This document shows positions 24,432-32,873 of a stretch of 64,000 nt of DNA, piece by piece. A program made the translations under genes and the position numbers. Positions within the stretch are counted from its first letter, which is position 1. Each line of letters starts with the position of its first letter. Location: positions 1 through 64,000 of the forward strand of contig JAFVGH010000085.1 in the NCBI GenBank assembly GCA_017475045.1, in the 5' to 3' direction. Below the pieces are notes generated by a model. The model did no database searches. It worked only from the letters and a program-made list of their open reading frames with translations, and was not told the origin of the DNA. The DNA comes from Fibrobacter sp. GTDB lineage: Bacteria; Fibrobacterota; Fibrobacteria; Fibrobacterales; Fibrobacteraceae.

Positions 24432-26000
24432 ATGAGTGAATTCGACATAAACCCAACCTCACACATCCTGATGGATGATTCAACCCTCAACACCGCGAAG
24501 GTCAAGGTCTTCGGCGTGGGCGGCGCCGGTGGTAACACCGTGAACCGCATGGTCGGTATGAACATTGAAGGCGTGGAATACTACGCAGTCAATACCGACG
24601 CCATGGCTCTTGATCTGAGCCAGGCTGACCACAAGATCGCCATTGGTCAGAAGACCACGAAGACTCTCGGTGCAGGCGCCAAGCCTGAAGTTGGTCGCAA
24701 GGCCGCCGAAGAGAACATTGATGATCTGAAGGAATCCATGAAGGGCGCCGATATGATCTTTATCACTGCCGGTATGGGCGGTGGTACGGGTACGGGTGCC
24801 GCTCCGGTGGTCGGTGCTGTTGCCCGTGAACTGGGGATCCTCACCGTTGCCGTGGTGACTAAGCCTTTCCGCCATGAAGGCCCTGTCCGTGCAAGGAATG
24901 CCGAAAAGGGTATCAAGGCTCTGCGCGAAAATGTGGACACCATGATCGTGGTGGACAACAAGAAGCTCATGAAGGTTGTCGAAGATACCGACAAGAAGAT
25001 GACCTTGGATGGCGCCTTCAAGCTCACCGATGAAATTCTGGGCAATGCCGTTCGTAGCATTTGCGGTATTATGTTCCGTCATGGTCTTATCCATGTGGAC
25101 TTTGCCGATGTGAAGACTGTGATGTCCAACGGTGGCTCAGCCCTGATGGGCACGGGCATTGCCGAAGGCGAAGGCCGTGGCGTCAAGGCCGTAGACGTGG
25201 CCCTTTCTTCTCCGCTTCTGGAAGATGTGAATGTGGAAGGCGCTACCGGCGTGCTGGTGAACGTCTCTCATGGTGAAAACTTCTCCATGCTGGAATACGA
25301 CGAAGCCATGGAACATATCTACGAAGCCGTGGGCGAGATGGGTGATCCGAACATCATTATCGGCGATATCCTGATTCCGGAACTGGGCGACCAGGTATGC
25401 ATTACCGTGATTGCTACCGGTTGCGGTGGAACGGCTGCGTCTTCTGACGTGAAGCCCATGTTTGCAAGTGCAGCCGATGTGCCTGCTGCTCCTGCAACCT
25501 CCCAGGCCATGGATATTGTCAACTCCATCGGTGCTCCCAGTAACTATCAGCAGGCCCCCCAGCCTGTGGCAGCTACTCCGCGCCCCACGGCCACTAACTT
25601 CGTTGCTCTTTCCCAGCCGACTACGGTTGCAGCTCCTGTTGCGGAATCCCTGACGATTCCTATGGATACTGTGGCTTCGGCTCCTGCGATGGACTTTGCC
25701 TCTGCTCAGTTCAACGCCCAGGCTCCGGCTTTCGAAGAGAAGATGATGCCTCAGGGCATTGCTACGGCAACGCTTCCGGAAACGGAAGAGATGCCGGGCA
25801 TTGCTGACATGGATCAGCTTTCCAATGGCGACTATGGTACTCCGGCTTATACCCGTCAGACCATGGCCGAAATGCCTGCCCGTGAAGTGGAAGAACCCCG
25901 TAACACGAACTATGCCGAAGGCTCCTTGAAGACCAACGGCGTGGATTACGATGTTCCTGCCTTCCTCCGCAACGGCGGCTTCAAGCTGGATTCTTTTTAG
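24432..26000 (+). CDS. ftsZ: Cell division GTPase FtsZ
   Basis: A 522-residue tubulin-like GTPase forming the Z ring. GVGGAGGNTVNRM starts the nucleotide-binding fold, GGGTGTGAAP (the tubulin signature) is at ~116, and NADMALDLS-type contacts and the T7 loop region follow. The globular part ends near residue 330; then comes an unusually long (~175 residues) Ala/Pro/Thr-rich linker and the conserved C-terminal peptide YDVPAFLRNGG, which binds FtsA. A GGGAG ribosome-binding site precedes the ATG. It is the last gene of the dcw operon, 33 bp after ftsA. Confidence 0.97.
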   Translation: MSEFDINPTSHILMDDSTLNTAKVKVFGVGGAGGNTVNRMVGMNIEGVEYYAVNTDAMALDLSQADHKIAIGQKTTKTLGAGAKPEVGRKAAEENIDDLKESMKGADMIFITAGMGGGTGTGAAPVVGAVARELGILTVAVVTKPFRHEGPVRARNAEKGIKALRENVDTMIVVDNKKLMKVVEDTDKKMTLDGAFKLTDEILGNAVRSICGIMFRHGLIHVDFADVKTVMSNGGSALMGTGIAEGEGRGVKAVDVALSSPLLEDVNVEGATGVLVNVSHGENFSMLEYDEAMEHIYEAVGEMGDPNIIIGDILIPELGDQVCITVIATGCGGTAASSDVKPMFASAADVPAAPATSQAMDIVNSIGAPSNYQQAPQPVAATPRPTATNFVALSQPTTVAAPVAESLTIPMDTVASAPAMDFASAQFNAQAPAFEEKMMPQGIATATLPETEEMPGIADMDQLSNGDYGTPAYTRQTMAEMPAREVEEPRNTNYAEGSLKTNGVDYDVPAFLRNGGFKLDSF

Positions 26001-26021
26001 TCCTTAATTAACACACACACC

Positions 26022-26041
26022 GGATACGCGCAAGCGTATCC
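26022..26041. other. GNRA-type hairpin after ftsZ
   Basis: GGATACGC (26022-26029), loop GCAA, GCGTATCC (26034-26041): a perfect 8-bp stem with a GNRA tetraloop, no T-run. Possibly an mRNA 3'-end stabiliser or part of the operon's end structure. Confidence 0.6.
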
Positions 26042-26053
26042 ACCACAACACGA

Positions 26054-26092
26054 GGGATCACCTGGGTCTCCCTGCCTGGGTGATCCCTTCTT
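26054..26092 (+). terminator. Likely terminator of the dcw operon
   Basis: GGGATCACC (26054-26062) pairs with GGTGATCCC (26079-26087), followed by the pyrimidine run TTCTT. The T-run is short, so termination may be partial or helped by the next hairpin (26088-26123), whose left arm overlaps it. Confidence 0.6.
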
Positions 26093-26123
26093 GCATTGTG
26101 GACTTGAGTCCGCAATGCAAGAA
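26088..26123. other. 36-nt near-perfect inverted repeat after ftsZ
   Basis: TTCTTGCATTG (26088-26098) and CAATGCAAGAA (26113-26123) are exact reverse complements; inside them GGACT (26100-26104) pairs with AGTCC (26107-26111). It shares its first bases with the tail of the preceding terminator hairpin, so the two could be alternatives. Purpose unknown. Confidence 0.65.
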
Positions 26124-26148
26124 GTATTACAAAACCGCTCGGACTCAT

Positions 26149-26246
26149 CATTACCGCGAAGCCTAAAAACTGGTGGTGCTTCTATGGAAGGGCTTTGCTC
26201 TCGCAAACGCGACCCGTTAATACGGGTCGCTTTTTGCTCACGTAGA
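26149..26246 (+). repeat. Structured ~95-nt repeat, copy U1
   Basis: Shares ordered blocks with the reverse-strand units at 56519-56610 and 56615-56707: ACCG, CTAAA, CTTCT, CTCTCGCAA, a variable stem closed by a TTAAT loop, and TTGCTCACG, at nearly identical spacing. Here the first stem is GAAGC (26158-26162)/GCTTC (26178-26182) and the second GCGACCCG (26209-26216)/CGGGTCGC (26223-26230) followed by TTTTT; outer arms GCAAA/TTTGC can also pair. The copy ends 25 bp before the gene at 26271, so it would lie in that gene's leader and could act as a terminator or attenuator. Confidence 0.65.
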
Positions 26247-26270
26247 CAGCTTTTTACTATTTTACGTAAC

Positions 26271-27827
26271 ATGAGGTCCTGTATTTACGCCCTCGCTTTT
26301 GGTGTGTCGTTTTTGGCCACCATGAGCTTTGCAGACTCGGTGCCCCCGCAGTCGGGTTCTACAGGCTATTTCCAGATAGGCACGGATTTTGACATCGGCC
26401 TGAACGGTGGGCCTACCGACCCGGAATTCGCCGTGGACACGGCGGATTGGTATGGCGGCAACTGGCGTGGCCTTCGCATTCCTCTAGAAAACGCCCGCAG
26501 TTACGAAGAATCGGTTCACCCTTTCTTTACCCTGAGCTTCCGTGCGGGCTATAAGGACTTTCAGGTGCTCTTGGAAGCTCCTCTCCGTAAGGACATGGAA
26601 GCTTGGTATCAAGACGACAGGAAAACCAACTTTACCTATAAGCCCAGCGAGCTGGACATCAACGTTCCAAACAATGCCTACGCCAAGTGGAACAACGGTG
26701 TAGGTTACGTGCAGTTCGGTCGTTTCAGCCCCGACGACCTGAAAGTCTCCAAGAACGACATCTTGATTGGCGGAGCCCCGTACCACGACGGTATCCTCTG
26801 GAAGTTTGAACCGGGCATTTTCCGTTACGACTTTATGCTCAGTTCCCTGAACCCCTGGCTTTTCGGGGATGTGACAGACCATAAAACAGGTTGCCCACCG
26901 GTAGGCACTGAGGCTTATGACCAGAAATGCACTGATCCTGCCCGCCAGGTATCAAACCAGCGGAGCCGCACTTACACCGACAATGTGAAGAACATGGTGT
27001 TCCACCGTTTTGGCGTAGAGACAAGCAAGTTCTGGGTCTACGTGGTGGAGCAGAGCATGGTGGGGGGCAAGGCCCTGGAATTCCGTTCCATTAGCCCCTT
27101 CATCTATTGGCATGACAACTACGCCACAGGTTATACCTCTGCCATGACATCCTTTGAACTGGGCTACAAGACTTCCAACGGTGCCAAGTTCTATGGGCAG
27201 ATCAACATGGAAGACATCAACAGTCCCGTTGGCGAAGACGACGACAAGGGCACCAACCGCTCCATTTTGAATTACATGGCGGGTTATTTCCATCGGGTCA
27301 AGACTGGCCGTTTTGGCGAATACTCCTGGCGTTTCGAGGTGGTCCGCACCGACCCGGCAGCAAACAACAGCAGGCTTCCGCTCCTAAAGTACACCAGCCG
27401 TCGCAATTACCGTAGCAACTACCGCGAGCAGGGTGACGCCAACTATGCCGATGCCTATTTTGTGGATTATCCCATCGGTTATCGTCGCGGTGCAGACGCT
27501 CTTGACCTGTGGCTGGAACTTGGCTGGACATACGGTGCCCATTCTCTCGCCATTACGGCGGCCTGGCTCCGCCAGGGCGACAAGGAACTTTATACCGATT
27601 ACGACATTGCCTTGGATGTGGAAGGTGCCACTTCCGGAGTGGAAGAGGCCCAGTATGTGTTGGACATTCAATACCAGCTCAAATTCAACCAGTGGCTGCA
27701 CTTCTATTTGGGTGGTGGTGGCCGCAAGTACGAAAACCTGGCCCACATCGCGCACAAGAACGGCATGGACGGCTGGATCCGTTCGGGAATCCAGTTGCAG
27801 TTCAATCCTGTGGATATGAAGTTCTAG
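26271..27827 (+). CDS. Putative outer-membrane beta-barrel protein
   Basis: A 518-residue exported protein; the ATG at 26271 gives a clean signal peptide (CIYALAFGVSFLATMSFADS). An in-frame frame extends back to 26091 but through hairpin sequence, so it is not used. The mature part is rich in alternating aromatic/polar strands (YGYIQ-like, GYVQFGRFSPDDL, FRYDFMLSSLNPW, YSWRFEVVRTDP, LDLWLELGWTYGAHSLAI) and ends in ...PVDMKF with a terminal Phe, typical for beta-barrels. It resembles capsule-assembly or porin-like barrels only in style; I cannot name the family. The leader carries repeat U1. Confidence 0.6.
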   Translation: MRSCIYALAFGVSFLATMSFADSVPPQSGSTGYFQIGTDFDIGLNGGPTDPEFAVDTADWYGGNWRGLRIPLENARSYEESVHPFFTLSFRAGYKDFQVLLEAPLRKDMEAWYQDDRKTNFTYKPSELDINVPNNAYAKWNNGVGYVQFGRFSPDDLKVSKNDILIGGAPYHDGILWKFEPGIFRYDFMLSSLNPWLFGDVTDHKTGCPPVGTEAYDQKCTDPARQVSNQRSRTYTDNVKNMVFHRFGVETSKFWVYVVEQSMVGGKALEFRSISPFIYWHDNYATGYTSAMTSFELGYKTSNGAKFYGQINMEDINSPVGEDDDKGTNRSILNYMAGYFHRVKTGRFGEYSWRFEVVRTDPAANNSRLPLLKYTSRRNYRSNYREQGDANYADAYFVDYPIGYRRGADALDLWLELGWTYGAHSLAITAAWLRQGDKELYTDYDIALDVEGATSGVEEAQYVLDIQYQLKFNQWLHFYLGGGGRKYENLAHIAHKNGMDGWIRSGIQLQFNPVDMKF

Positions 27828-27830
27828 TTC

Positions 27831-28802
27831 TTACCGCACCACTAGGGCGGCGAGGGCCAGTTCCTGGCTAATGCGGGTGGAGCACTTTCCACTCTTGATT
27901 TCAAAGTCCAGGTCGGCGAGCCTGCGGATGACGCGGCACAGCAGGGGCTTTCCCCAACGGCGGGCGCATTCTGGGGCTTTCCCCTTGACGTTGAAAATGA
28001 AATCGTTCTTGCCCAGTTCGGCGGCAGCGTCTTTCGGTGTCATGCCTTTTGCGAGCAGGGAAGAGAAGTTCATCAGGTCTACGGCGTAGTAGTAGAGCGA
28101 AGCCACAATCTGTACCGCCTGCACGCCGTTGTTCAGCATCTCGTTCAGTTTTTTGGCGTAGGTCTTGGCGTCCCGCATGCCGAAGTAGTCGTTGATCTCG
28201 TAGGCCACGATTTTCCGCTGGGGAACCACCATGGTCTTAACCAGGTCCAGCGTAATCTTTGGGCAGTCGGGGGAGAACAGCAGTATCTTGTCCACCTCTT
28301 CGCAGACCAGCTTGGTATCGGTGCCGAGGGCTTCGGCCAGATATTGGCAGGCGTCCTTGTCGATGGCCTTCTTGAAATGGGAGGGAATGACCGAGGCAAT
28401 CCAGTCGGCCATCTTGTAGGCCTTGGGCTCGTCGTATTCCTTCTCGATTTCGCCTGCCTTTTTCAGGGCCTTGAAAAGTTCCGTGTTGGCAGCGAGAGTT
28501 TCGAAGTCCAGCAGCAGCTTGCACTGGGGACTGTGGCTAAGCCATTTGGCGAGAGACTTGGTGTCGTCGGCCTTGAGGGCCTCGGCCTTGCGTACCACCA
28601 CGGCCTGTTCCGGACTGAACATGGACACGGAATCGCAGGCGCTGATGACGGCCTCGGCAATAGAAGGAATGTTGGTGTCCGTGGCGTACAGGATCTGCTT
28701 GGAAAGAGGGTCGTCTTTCCGCTCGCCCAGGGCATCGGCGATGAATTTCTCGATGCGGATGTCCTTGGAGAACTGGTCCTTGCCTATCAGGGCGACAATC
28801 AT
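27831..28802 (-). CDS. holA: DNA polymerase III subunit delta
   Basis: A 323-residue clamp-loader subunit. The N-terminus MIVALIGKDQFSKDIRIEKF begins the HolA fold; motifs such as ERKDDPLSKQILYATD, FSPEQAVVVRKAE and the C-terminal KVNGK-like lid region (AKKLNEMLNNGVQAVQIVASLYYYAVDL) match the family, and length is normal (~320-340). Delta opens the beta sliding clamp. It is convergent with the barrel gene (3-bp gap) and follows greA by 21 bp on the same strand. Confidence 0.8.
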   Translation of the reverse strand: MIVALIGKDQFSKDIRIEKFIADALGERKDDPLSKQILYATDTNIPSIAEAVISACDSVSMFSPEQAVVVRKAEALKADDTKSLAKWLSHSPQCKLLLDFETLAANTELFKALKKAGEIEKEYDEPKAYKMADWIASVIPSHFKKAIDKDACQYLAEALGTDTKLVCEEVDKILLFSPDCPKITLDLVKTMVVPQRKIVAYEINDYFGMRDAKTYAKKLNEMLNNGVQAVQIVASLYYYAVDLMNFSSLLAKGMTPKDAAAELGKNDFIFNVKGKAPECARRWGKPLLCRVIRRLADLDFEIKSGKCSTRISQELALAALVVR

Positions 28803-28823
28803 TCTTGCCTTTTCCTGGGAGCC

Positions 28824-29294
28824 TTACTTGAAGTCGATGATTTCGAAGCTGTTCACACCCTTGGGGGTGGTCACCTCAACCTTGTCGCCACGTTTTTTGC
28901 CCATGAGGGCTGCGCCGATGGGGCTCTTGAAACTGATTTTGCCGTTGAGGGCGTCCACACTTTCGGGGGAGACCAACTGGTACACCACGTCACGCTTGGT
29001 TTTGAGGTTCTTGACAGTGACGGTGGCACCGAAACGGATACTATCGGAAGAGGCGTCGAAGGCTACCACTTCGGCACGGGCCAACTGGTCCTGCAGTTTG
29101 GGCAGCTCCACGTTGTCGATGGCGGCGAGCCTTTCCTTGGCGGCATGGTATTCCGCATTTTCGCTTAAATCGCCCTGTGCGCGGGCGTCAACCAATTCCT
29201 GCAGAACGCGGGGGCGTTCTACATTTTTTAAATTATTGAGGTCCTTAACGAGCTGGTCGTAGGCTTCCTGTGTAAACGGGATTTTCTTTTCCAT
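28824..29294 (-). CDS. greA: Transcription elongation factor GreA
   Basis: A 156-residue protein of normal GreA length. The N-terminal coiled coil starts PFTQEAYDQLVKDLNNL and carries ARAQGDLSENAEYHAAKE, the acidic tip inserted in the RNA-polymerase secondary channel to trigger cleavage of backtracked RNA. The C-terminal FKBP-like half has FGATVTVKNL, YQLVSPESVD, and ISFKSPIGAALMGKKRGD. It probably forms a two-gene operon with holA. Confidence 0.95.
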   Translation of the reverse strand: MEKKIPFTQEAYDQLVKDLNNLKNVERPRVLQELVDARAQGDLSENAEYHAAKERLAAIDNVELPKLQDQLARAEVVAFDASSDSIRFGATVTVKNLKTKRDVVYQLVSPESVDALNGKISFKSPIGAALMGKKRGDKVEVTTPKGVNSFEIIDFK

Positions 29295-29369
29295 GCTCTA
29301 CAAGGTAAAAATTTTAACGGCGTTTTGTGAAGCTGGAAACTTCAAAGAACGCTTTTTGCAGGAGTCGAT

Positions 29370-30587
29370 ATGTACAATCTGTTGGAAAATGGCGGTGTGT
29401 GTTCCCCCAAGGGCTTCACGGCATCTGGAATCTGTGCAGGCATCAAGGCCAGTGGCAATGCGGATATGGCGCTTCTCAAGAGTGAGAAGGCTGCTCGCTG
29501 CTTTGCGGTGTTTACCACCAACAAGGTGAAGGCCGCCCCGGTGCTCTATGACAAGGCTGCTCTGGAACATGCCCATTTTGCAACGGCCGTGGTGGTGAAC
29601 AGCGGTAACGCCAACGCCTGTACCGGCGAACAGGGCTACAAGGATGCCGAACGCATGGCAACCCTTACCGAAGAGGCTCTGAACCTTACGCCCAAGAGTG
29701 TGCTGGTCTGCAGTACCGGCGTGATCGGCCACCTGATGCCCATGGACAAGATCGAGGCCGGGATCCCCAAGCTGGTGGAAAAGCTCCACGCCGACGCCTC
29801 CGAGGAATTCGGCAGGGCGATTCTCACCACCGACCTTGCTCTCAAGAGCCACGCTGTCGAAATTCACACCGAGAAGGGCGTGGTGACCATCGGTGGAGCC
29901 TGCAAGGGTTCGGGCATGATCCACCCCAACATGGCGACCATGCTGGCCTTCATTACCACCGACATTGCGCTCCCCATTGACTTCTTTGCGGAATTCCGTG
30001 CCGACATTGCAGATTCCTTCAACGCCATTACCGTGGACGGCGACACCAGCACTAACGATACCTGCATCTTGCTTGCTAACGGCATGAGCGGGCTGCGTTA
30101 CGAAGACCTGAGCTTGAGCGAGCAGGGCGAGTTCCGTGCTGCCCTGATGCTCATTATGCAGAGTCTCGCAAAGGATATTGTACGCGATGGCGAAGGCGCA
30201 ACCAAGCTTATCGAACTGCGCATCGAGAAGGCCGAAAGCCACGAAGAGGCTCTCCGCATGGCTCGTTTCATCGGTACCAGTAATTTGGCCAAGTGCGCCA
30301 TGTTCGGTGAAGACCCCAACTGGGGACGTATCCTCAGCAGTGCTGGTTCTAGTGGCTGCAACATGGTGGCCGAACACACCGACCTGTTCTTCGGAGACGT
30401 GAAGGTTCTGGAAGGCGGTCGCCCGTTGCCTCTGGACGAGGCACAGACGGCGGCCCTGCACGCAGTTGTGCGCCAGCGTGAATACAAGGTGACCCTGGTG
30501 CTCAACATCGGTCAGGCGTCCGCAAGCGCGTTCACCTGCGACCTGAGCTATGGGTATGTGAAGATCAACGCCGAATATACGACGTAG
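29370..30587 (+). CDS. argJ: Glutamate N-acetyltransferase ArgJ
   Basis: A 405-residue arginine-biosynthesis enzyme transferring acetyl from N-acetylornithine to glutamate. The autoprocessing site KGSGMIHPNMATMLAF is present; cleavage before Thr190 makes the two chains. VVNSGNANACTG, CSTGVIG and FGEDPNWGRILS are family motifs, and the C-terminus ends in the usual ...YVKINAEYTT. Whether it also makes N-acetylglutamate from acetyl-CoA cannot be told from sequence. GCAGGAG precedes the ATG. The gene is alone, divergent from greA. Confidence 0.95.
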   Translation: MYNLLENGGVCSPKGFTASGICAGIKASGNADMALLKSEKAARCFAVFTTNKVKAAPVLYDKAALEHAHFATAVVVNSGNANACTGEQGYKDAERMATLTEEALNLTPKSVLVCSTGVIGHLMPMDKIEAGIPKLVEKLHADASEEFGRAILTTDLALKSHAVEIHTEKGVVTIGGACKGSGMIHPNMATMLAFITTDIALPIDFFAEFRADIADSFNAITVDGDTSTNDTCILLANGMSGLRYEDLSLSEQGEFRAALMLIMQSLAKDIVRDGEGATKLIELRIEKAESHEEALRMARFIGTSNLAKCAMFGEDPNWGRILSSAGSSGCNMVAEHTDLFFGDVKVLEGGRPLPLDEAQTAALHAVVRQREYKVTLVLNIGQASASAFTCDLSYGYVKINAEYTT

Positions 30588-30656
30588 GATTAATGTGAAA
30601 TGTGTGGTGTGGAATGTGTAATTTCACATCTCACATCACACACTACACACTTGTAA
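30588..30656. other. GT/AC-rich imperfect inverted repeat between convergent genes
   Basis: A GT-rich half (GTGAAATGTGTGGTGTGG) is followed by an AC-rich half (CACATCTCACATCACACA) that can fold back on it. It lies between two convergent stops, where a bidirectional terminator is expected, but there is no clear T-run. Confidence 0.4.
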
Positions 30657-31595
30657 TTAGTCCTTCAAGCACCTTAGGCTGGCGCCGTGTTCGGGATTGA
30701 ACTTCTCGAAGGTGACGTTGTCCTTGTTGTGATGGAATACCACCACCTCGCCTTCGGCAGTCCAGAAGTAGGCCTTCTTTCCGGCGGTGTCAAACTTACG
30801 TTCTTTCAGCGGCACGTCGCTCTTGGCGAAATGTCCGCCGCCGGCCTTTACGCCGAACCCTAGTTCGTCTTTACCGTTGCCGTAGTTGTTGGTACCCTCT
30901 GTAATGGGATCCCAGCCGAATCCTGCCTTCAGGGCCAGCGCAGGCTTTTTGCCGGCGGCGGCGATCAGCTTTTGCCATTCTTCCTTGGTGGGCATGTGGA
31001 ACCCGTCCATGCAGGCGTTCTTGGCGTTTTCAAAATCGTAGAGGCGGCCCCAGTTGTTGCATTGCATGCATAGGGAGCCTGCGGCCGTGGCAAAGTTCAT
31101 GTTCTCTGCGGTCCAGAGTTGGTCGCCAATGCGAACCCATTCGTAGGCGTATCCGTCGCGGGGGTCCTTGTAGCTTCCGTGGGTGGCTGGGTCACCGCTT
31201 TCATCGAACACCTCACCAAATTCCACTTGCTTGTTCTTTTGGTACAGAGCCTTGGATGCGAGCTTGCCGTTCTTGTGGTAGCGAAGGACTGCGCCCTCAA
31301 TGTAACCGTCCACGTAGGGAATTTCCGATTTTACAGTGCCGTCCTCGAAATACTCCTTGGTGGTACCTTCGCGACGGTCTTCCTTGTACGGGGTTTCGCG
31401 CTTCAGTGTGCCGTTCTCGTAGTATTCTTTTTCTAGACCCTCGCGCTTGTCGTTTACGTAGGTGGTCTCGAATTGCACGTTTCCGTTGGGGTATTTTTCA
31501 ACCCGCACGTCTTCGCAGCCTGCGGCTAGGAATGCTGCAGAAGCTACGAGGCTTGCGACAAATGCTCTTTTACCGTATTTGTTTAGTTTGGCCAT
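30657..31595 (-). CDS. Lipoprotein with MORN-like repeats and Fibrobacter paralogous domain
   Basis: A 312-residue lipoprotein (lipobox LAAGC). Residues ~30-125 hold four or five MORN/YwqK-like repeats (YPNGNVQFETTYVND, YYENGTLKRETPYKED, YFEDGTVKSEIPYVDG, YHKNGKLASKALY). The C-terminal ~170 residues are a Fibrobacter paralogous domain: YKDPRDGYAYEWVRI, LWTAENMNF, CMDGFHMPTKEEWQKL, AYFWTAE and final GASLRCLKD. The combination of a MORN array with this domain is a variant of the family's modular build. Convergent with argJ. Confidence 0.8.
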   Translation of the reverse strand: MAKLNKYGKRAFVASLVASAAFLAAGCEDVRVEKYPNGNVQFETTYVNDKREGLEKEYYENGTLKRETPYKEDRREGTTKEYFEDGTVKSEIPYVDGYIEGAVLRYHKNGKLASKALYQKNKQVEFGEVFDESGDPATHGSYKDPRDGYAYEWVRIGDQLWTAENMNFATAAGSLCMQCNNWGRLYDFENAKNACMDGFHMPTKEEWQKLIAAAGKKPALALKAGFGWDPITEGTNNYGNGKDELGFGVKAGGGHFAKSDVPLKERKFDTAGKKAYFWTAEGEVVVFHHNKDNVTFEKFNPEHGASLRCLKD

Positions 31596-31618
31596 AGCAA
31601 CCCATTGTTACAGATAAA

Positions 31619-32731
31619 TTAAAACACAATCTTTCCGGCGGTGGCGAGAATGCCGATAATGTAGAGCATTCCGTCGTAGTAGCGCCAGAAACGGAAAGGC
31701 ACTGACAGGTTCGCCAGGTCACGCACGAACCCGTGTACCAGCGGACTCTCGGCTGGGAGAACCTGGGTGGCAGCGGCATTCATGGCGATCACTCCCGGAG
31801 TGGCCTCGCGCCCTTGTCTCGGGAAGGGGCTTCCGTCTACGGAGTAGTCCGCCAGGTAGGGGCGCTTGCTTTCGAAATAGTTCAGCAGCCTCTCGCAGAT
31901 TTCCTTTTCCCGTTCGTCACCACGGAACAGGGTGTAGTCCAGGCTCAAGTTCAGGGCCACTCGCCAGGCGTCTCCGCTGAAGCAGTTGCTCTCGGGGAAC
32001 CAGGGCATGGATTTAGGTGTGCCGTCAAATTCGGAGTAGTCGGCGCAGAGGCCAGTTTCTGGGTGGGCAGCCTTTGTCAGGTATTCCACGCTACGTTTGG
32101 CAATCTCGTTCCACTCGTTGTCGCCGGTGGCTTCTGCGAACATGCGGTAGAAAGCCACGGTGTGGTAACTGGGGTCGGTAAAGTCGTTGCCTAACACGGG
32201 GGAGAAACGCACGATTCCCATCTTGGGGTCGATGATGGGGCCTACCAGCTCGTTGGTCTGCTTGTGCCGCATCATGTTGATGAGTTCTACCGCGGCTTCC
32301 TTGTAGTCGTCACGGCCGAACCGCTTGGCCGCAATCAACAGCGCCGCTGCGATGTATTCCTCGCCGTCGGGGGCGGATCCCGGGTCAATCATGGAAAAGT
32401 CGGTGGTGGAAACCTGCCAGGAATAGAAACCCTGGTGCGGGCCGACCGCGTTGTACAGGTAGCGCTTGGTAAAACGCCAGAGCTTGTCGAACAGTTCGGC
32501 CCGGTCAGTGAGGGCGGTGACGAACATGCCATAGCTCATGCCCTCGGAGCGGATGTCGTCGTGTCCGATATCCACGATGTAGGCCATGTCGTCGGAGGCG
32601 TCAAAGCAGATGCGCTCGTCGATGGGGTCACCCTCGAAAAGCTTGCTGTAGGCGTTCTGCAAAAGTTGGTCTGCGAAGTTCGGGCCGTAGCCCGCTTCCA
32701 CGAACATGTCACGCGGTTTGAATCTTTCCAT
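31619..32731 (-). CDS. GH8 reducing-end xylose-releasing exo-oligoxylanase-like enzyme
   Basis: A 370-residue glycoside hydrolase of family 8 without a signal peptide. Start MERFKPRDMF follows TTGGAG; earlier in-frame starts lack support. RSEGMSYGMF places the general acid at Glu63, PGSAPDGEEYIAAAL gives Asp122, and NCFSGDAWRVAL gives Asp254, the residue acting as base in Rex (GH8). The overall order matches Rex, which removes xylose from the reducing end of xylo-oligosaccharides. A cytoplasmic place implies uptake of xylo-oligomers. Subfamily assignment is by memory of motifs, so cellulase or xylanase activity is not excluded. Confidence 0.8.
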   Translation of the reverse strand: MERFKPRDMFVEAGYGPNFADQLLQNAYSKLFEGDPIDERICFDASDDMAYIVDIGHDDIRSEGMSYGMFVTALTDRAELFDKLWRFTKRYLYNAVGPHQGFYSWQVSTTDFSMIDPGSAPDGEEYIAAALLIAAKRFGRDDYKEAAVELINMMRHKQTNELVGPIIDPKMGIVRFSPVLGNDFTDPSYHTVAFYRMFAEATGDNEWNEIAKRSVEYLTKAAHPETGLCADYSEFDGTPKSMPWFPESNCFSGDAWRVALNLSLDYTLFRGDEREKEICERLLNYFESKRPYLADYSVDGSPFPRQGREATPGVIAMNAAATQVLPAESPLVHGFVRDLANLSVPFRFWRYYDGMLYIIGILATAGKIVF

Positions 32732-32873
32732 AAAAACTCCAATTTTTGAGAAAAATAATAAAAGGTTCCTGGGATCGGTGAAAAGGGACTGGTTTTCCCC
32801 TTGCATCCCATCGTTCTCCCAAGTAAGCATTTTGTAACCTGTTGTCTAGCAATTAATTACTACATTTCTAAGC

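Noticed and set aside
26149..26246. Repeat U1 as part of a CRISPR or integron attC site
   Set aside because: No spacers or direct-repeat array, no GTTRRRY/RYYYAAC core and no integrase or cassette genes nearby.
26091..26270. Upstream extension of the barrel protein's reading frame to 26091
   Set aside because: This part is made of hairpin and repeat sequence; the ATG at 26271 gives a proper signal peptide.
30588..30656. GT/AC-rich segment as a structured RNA gene
   Set aside because: Pairing is imperfect and low-complexity; position between convergent stops suits a weak terminator better.
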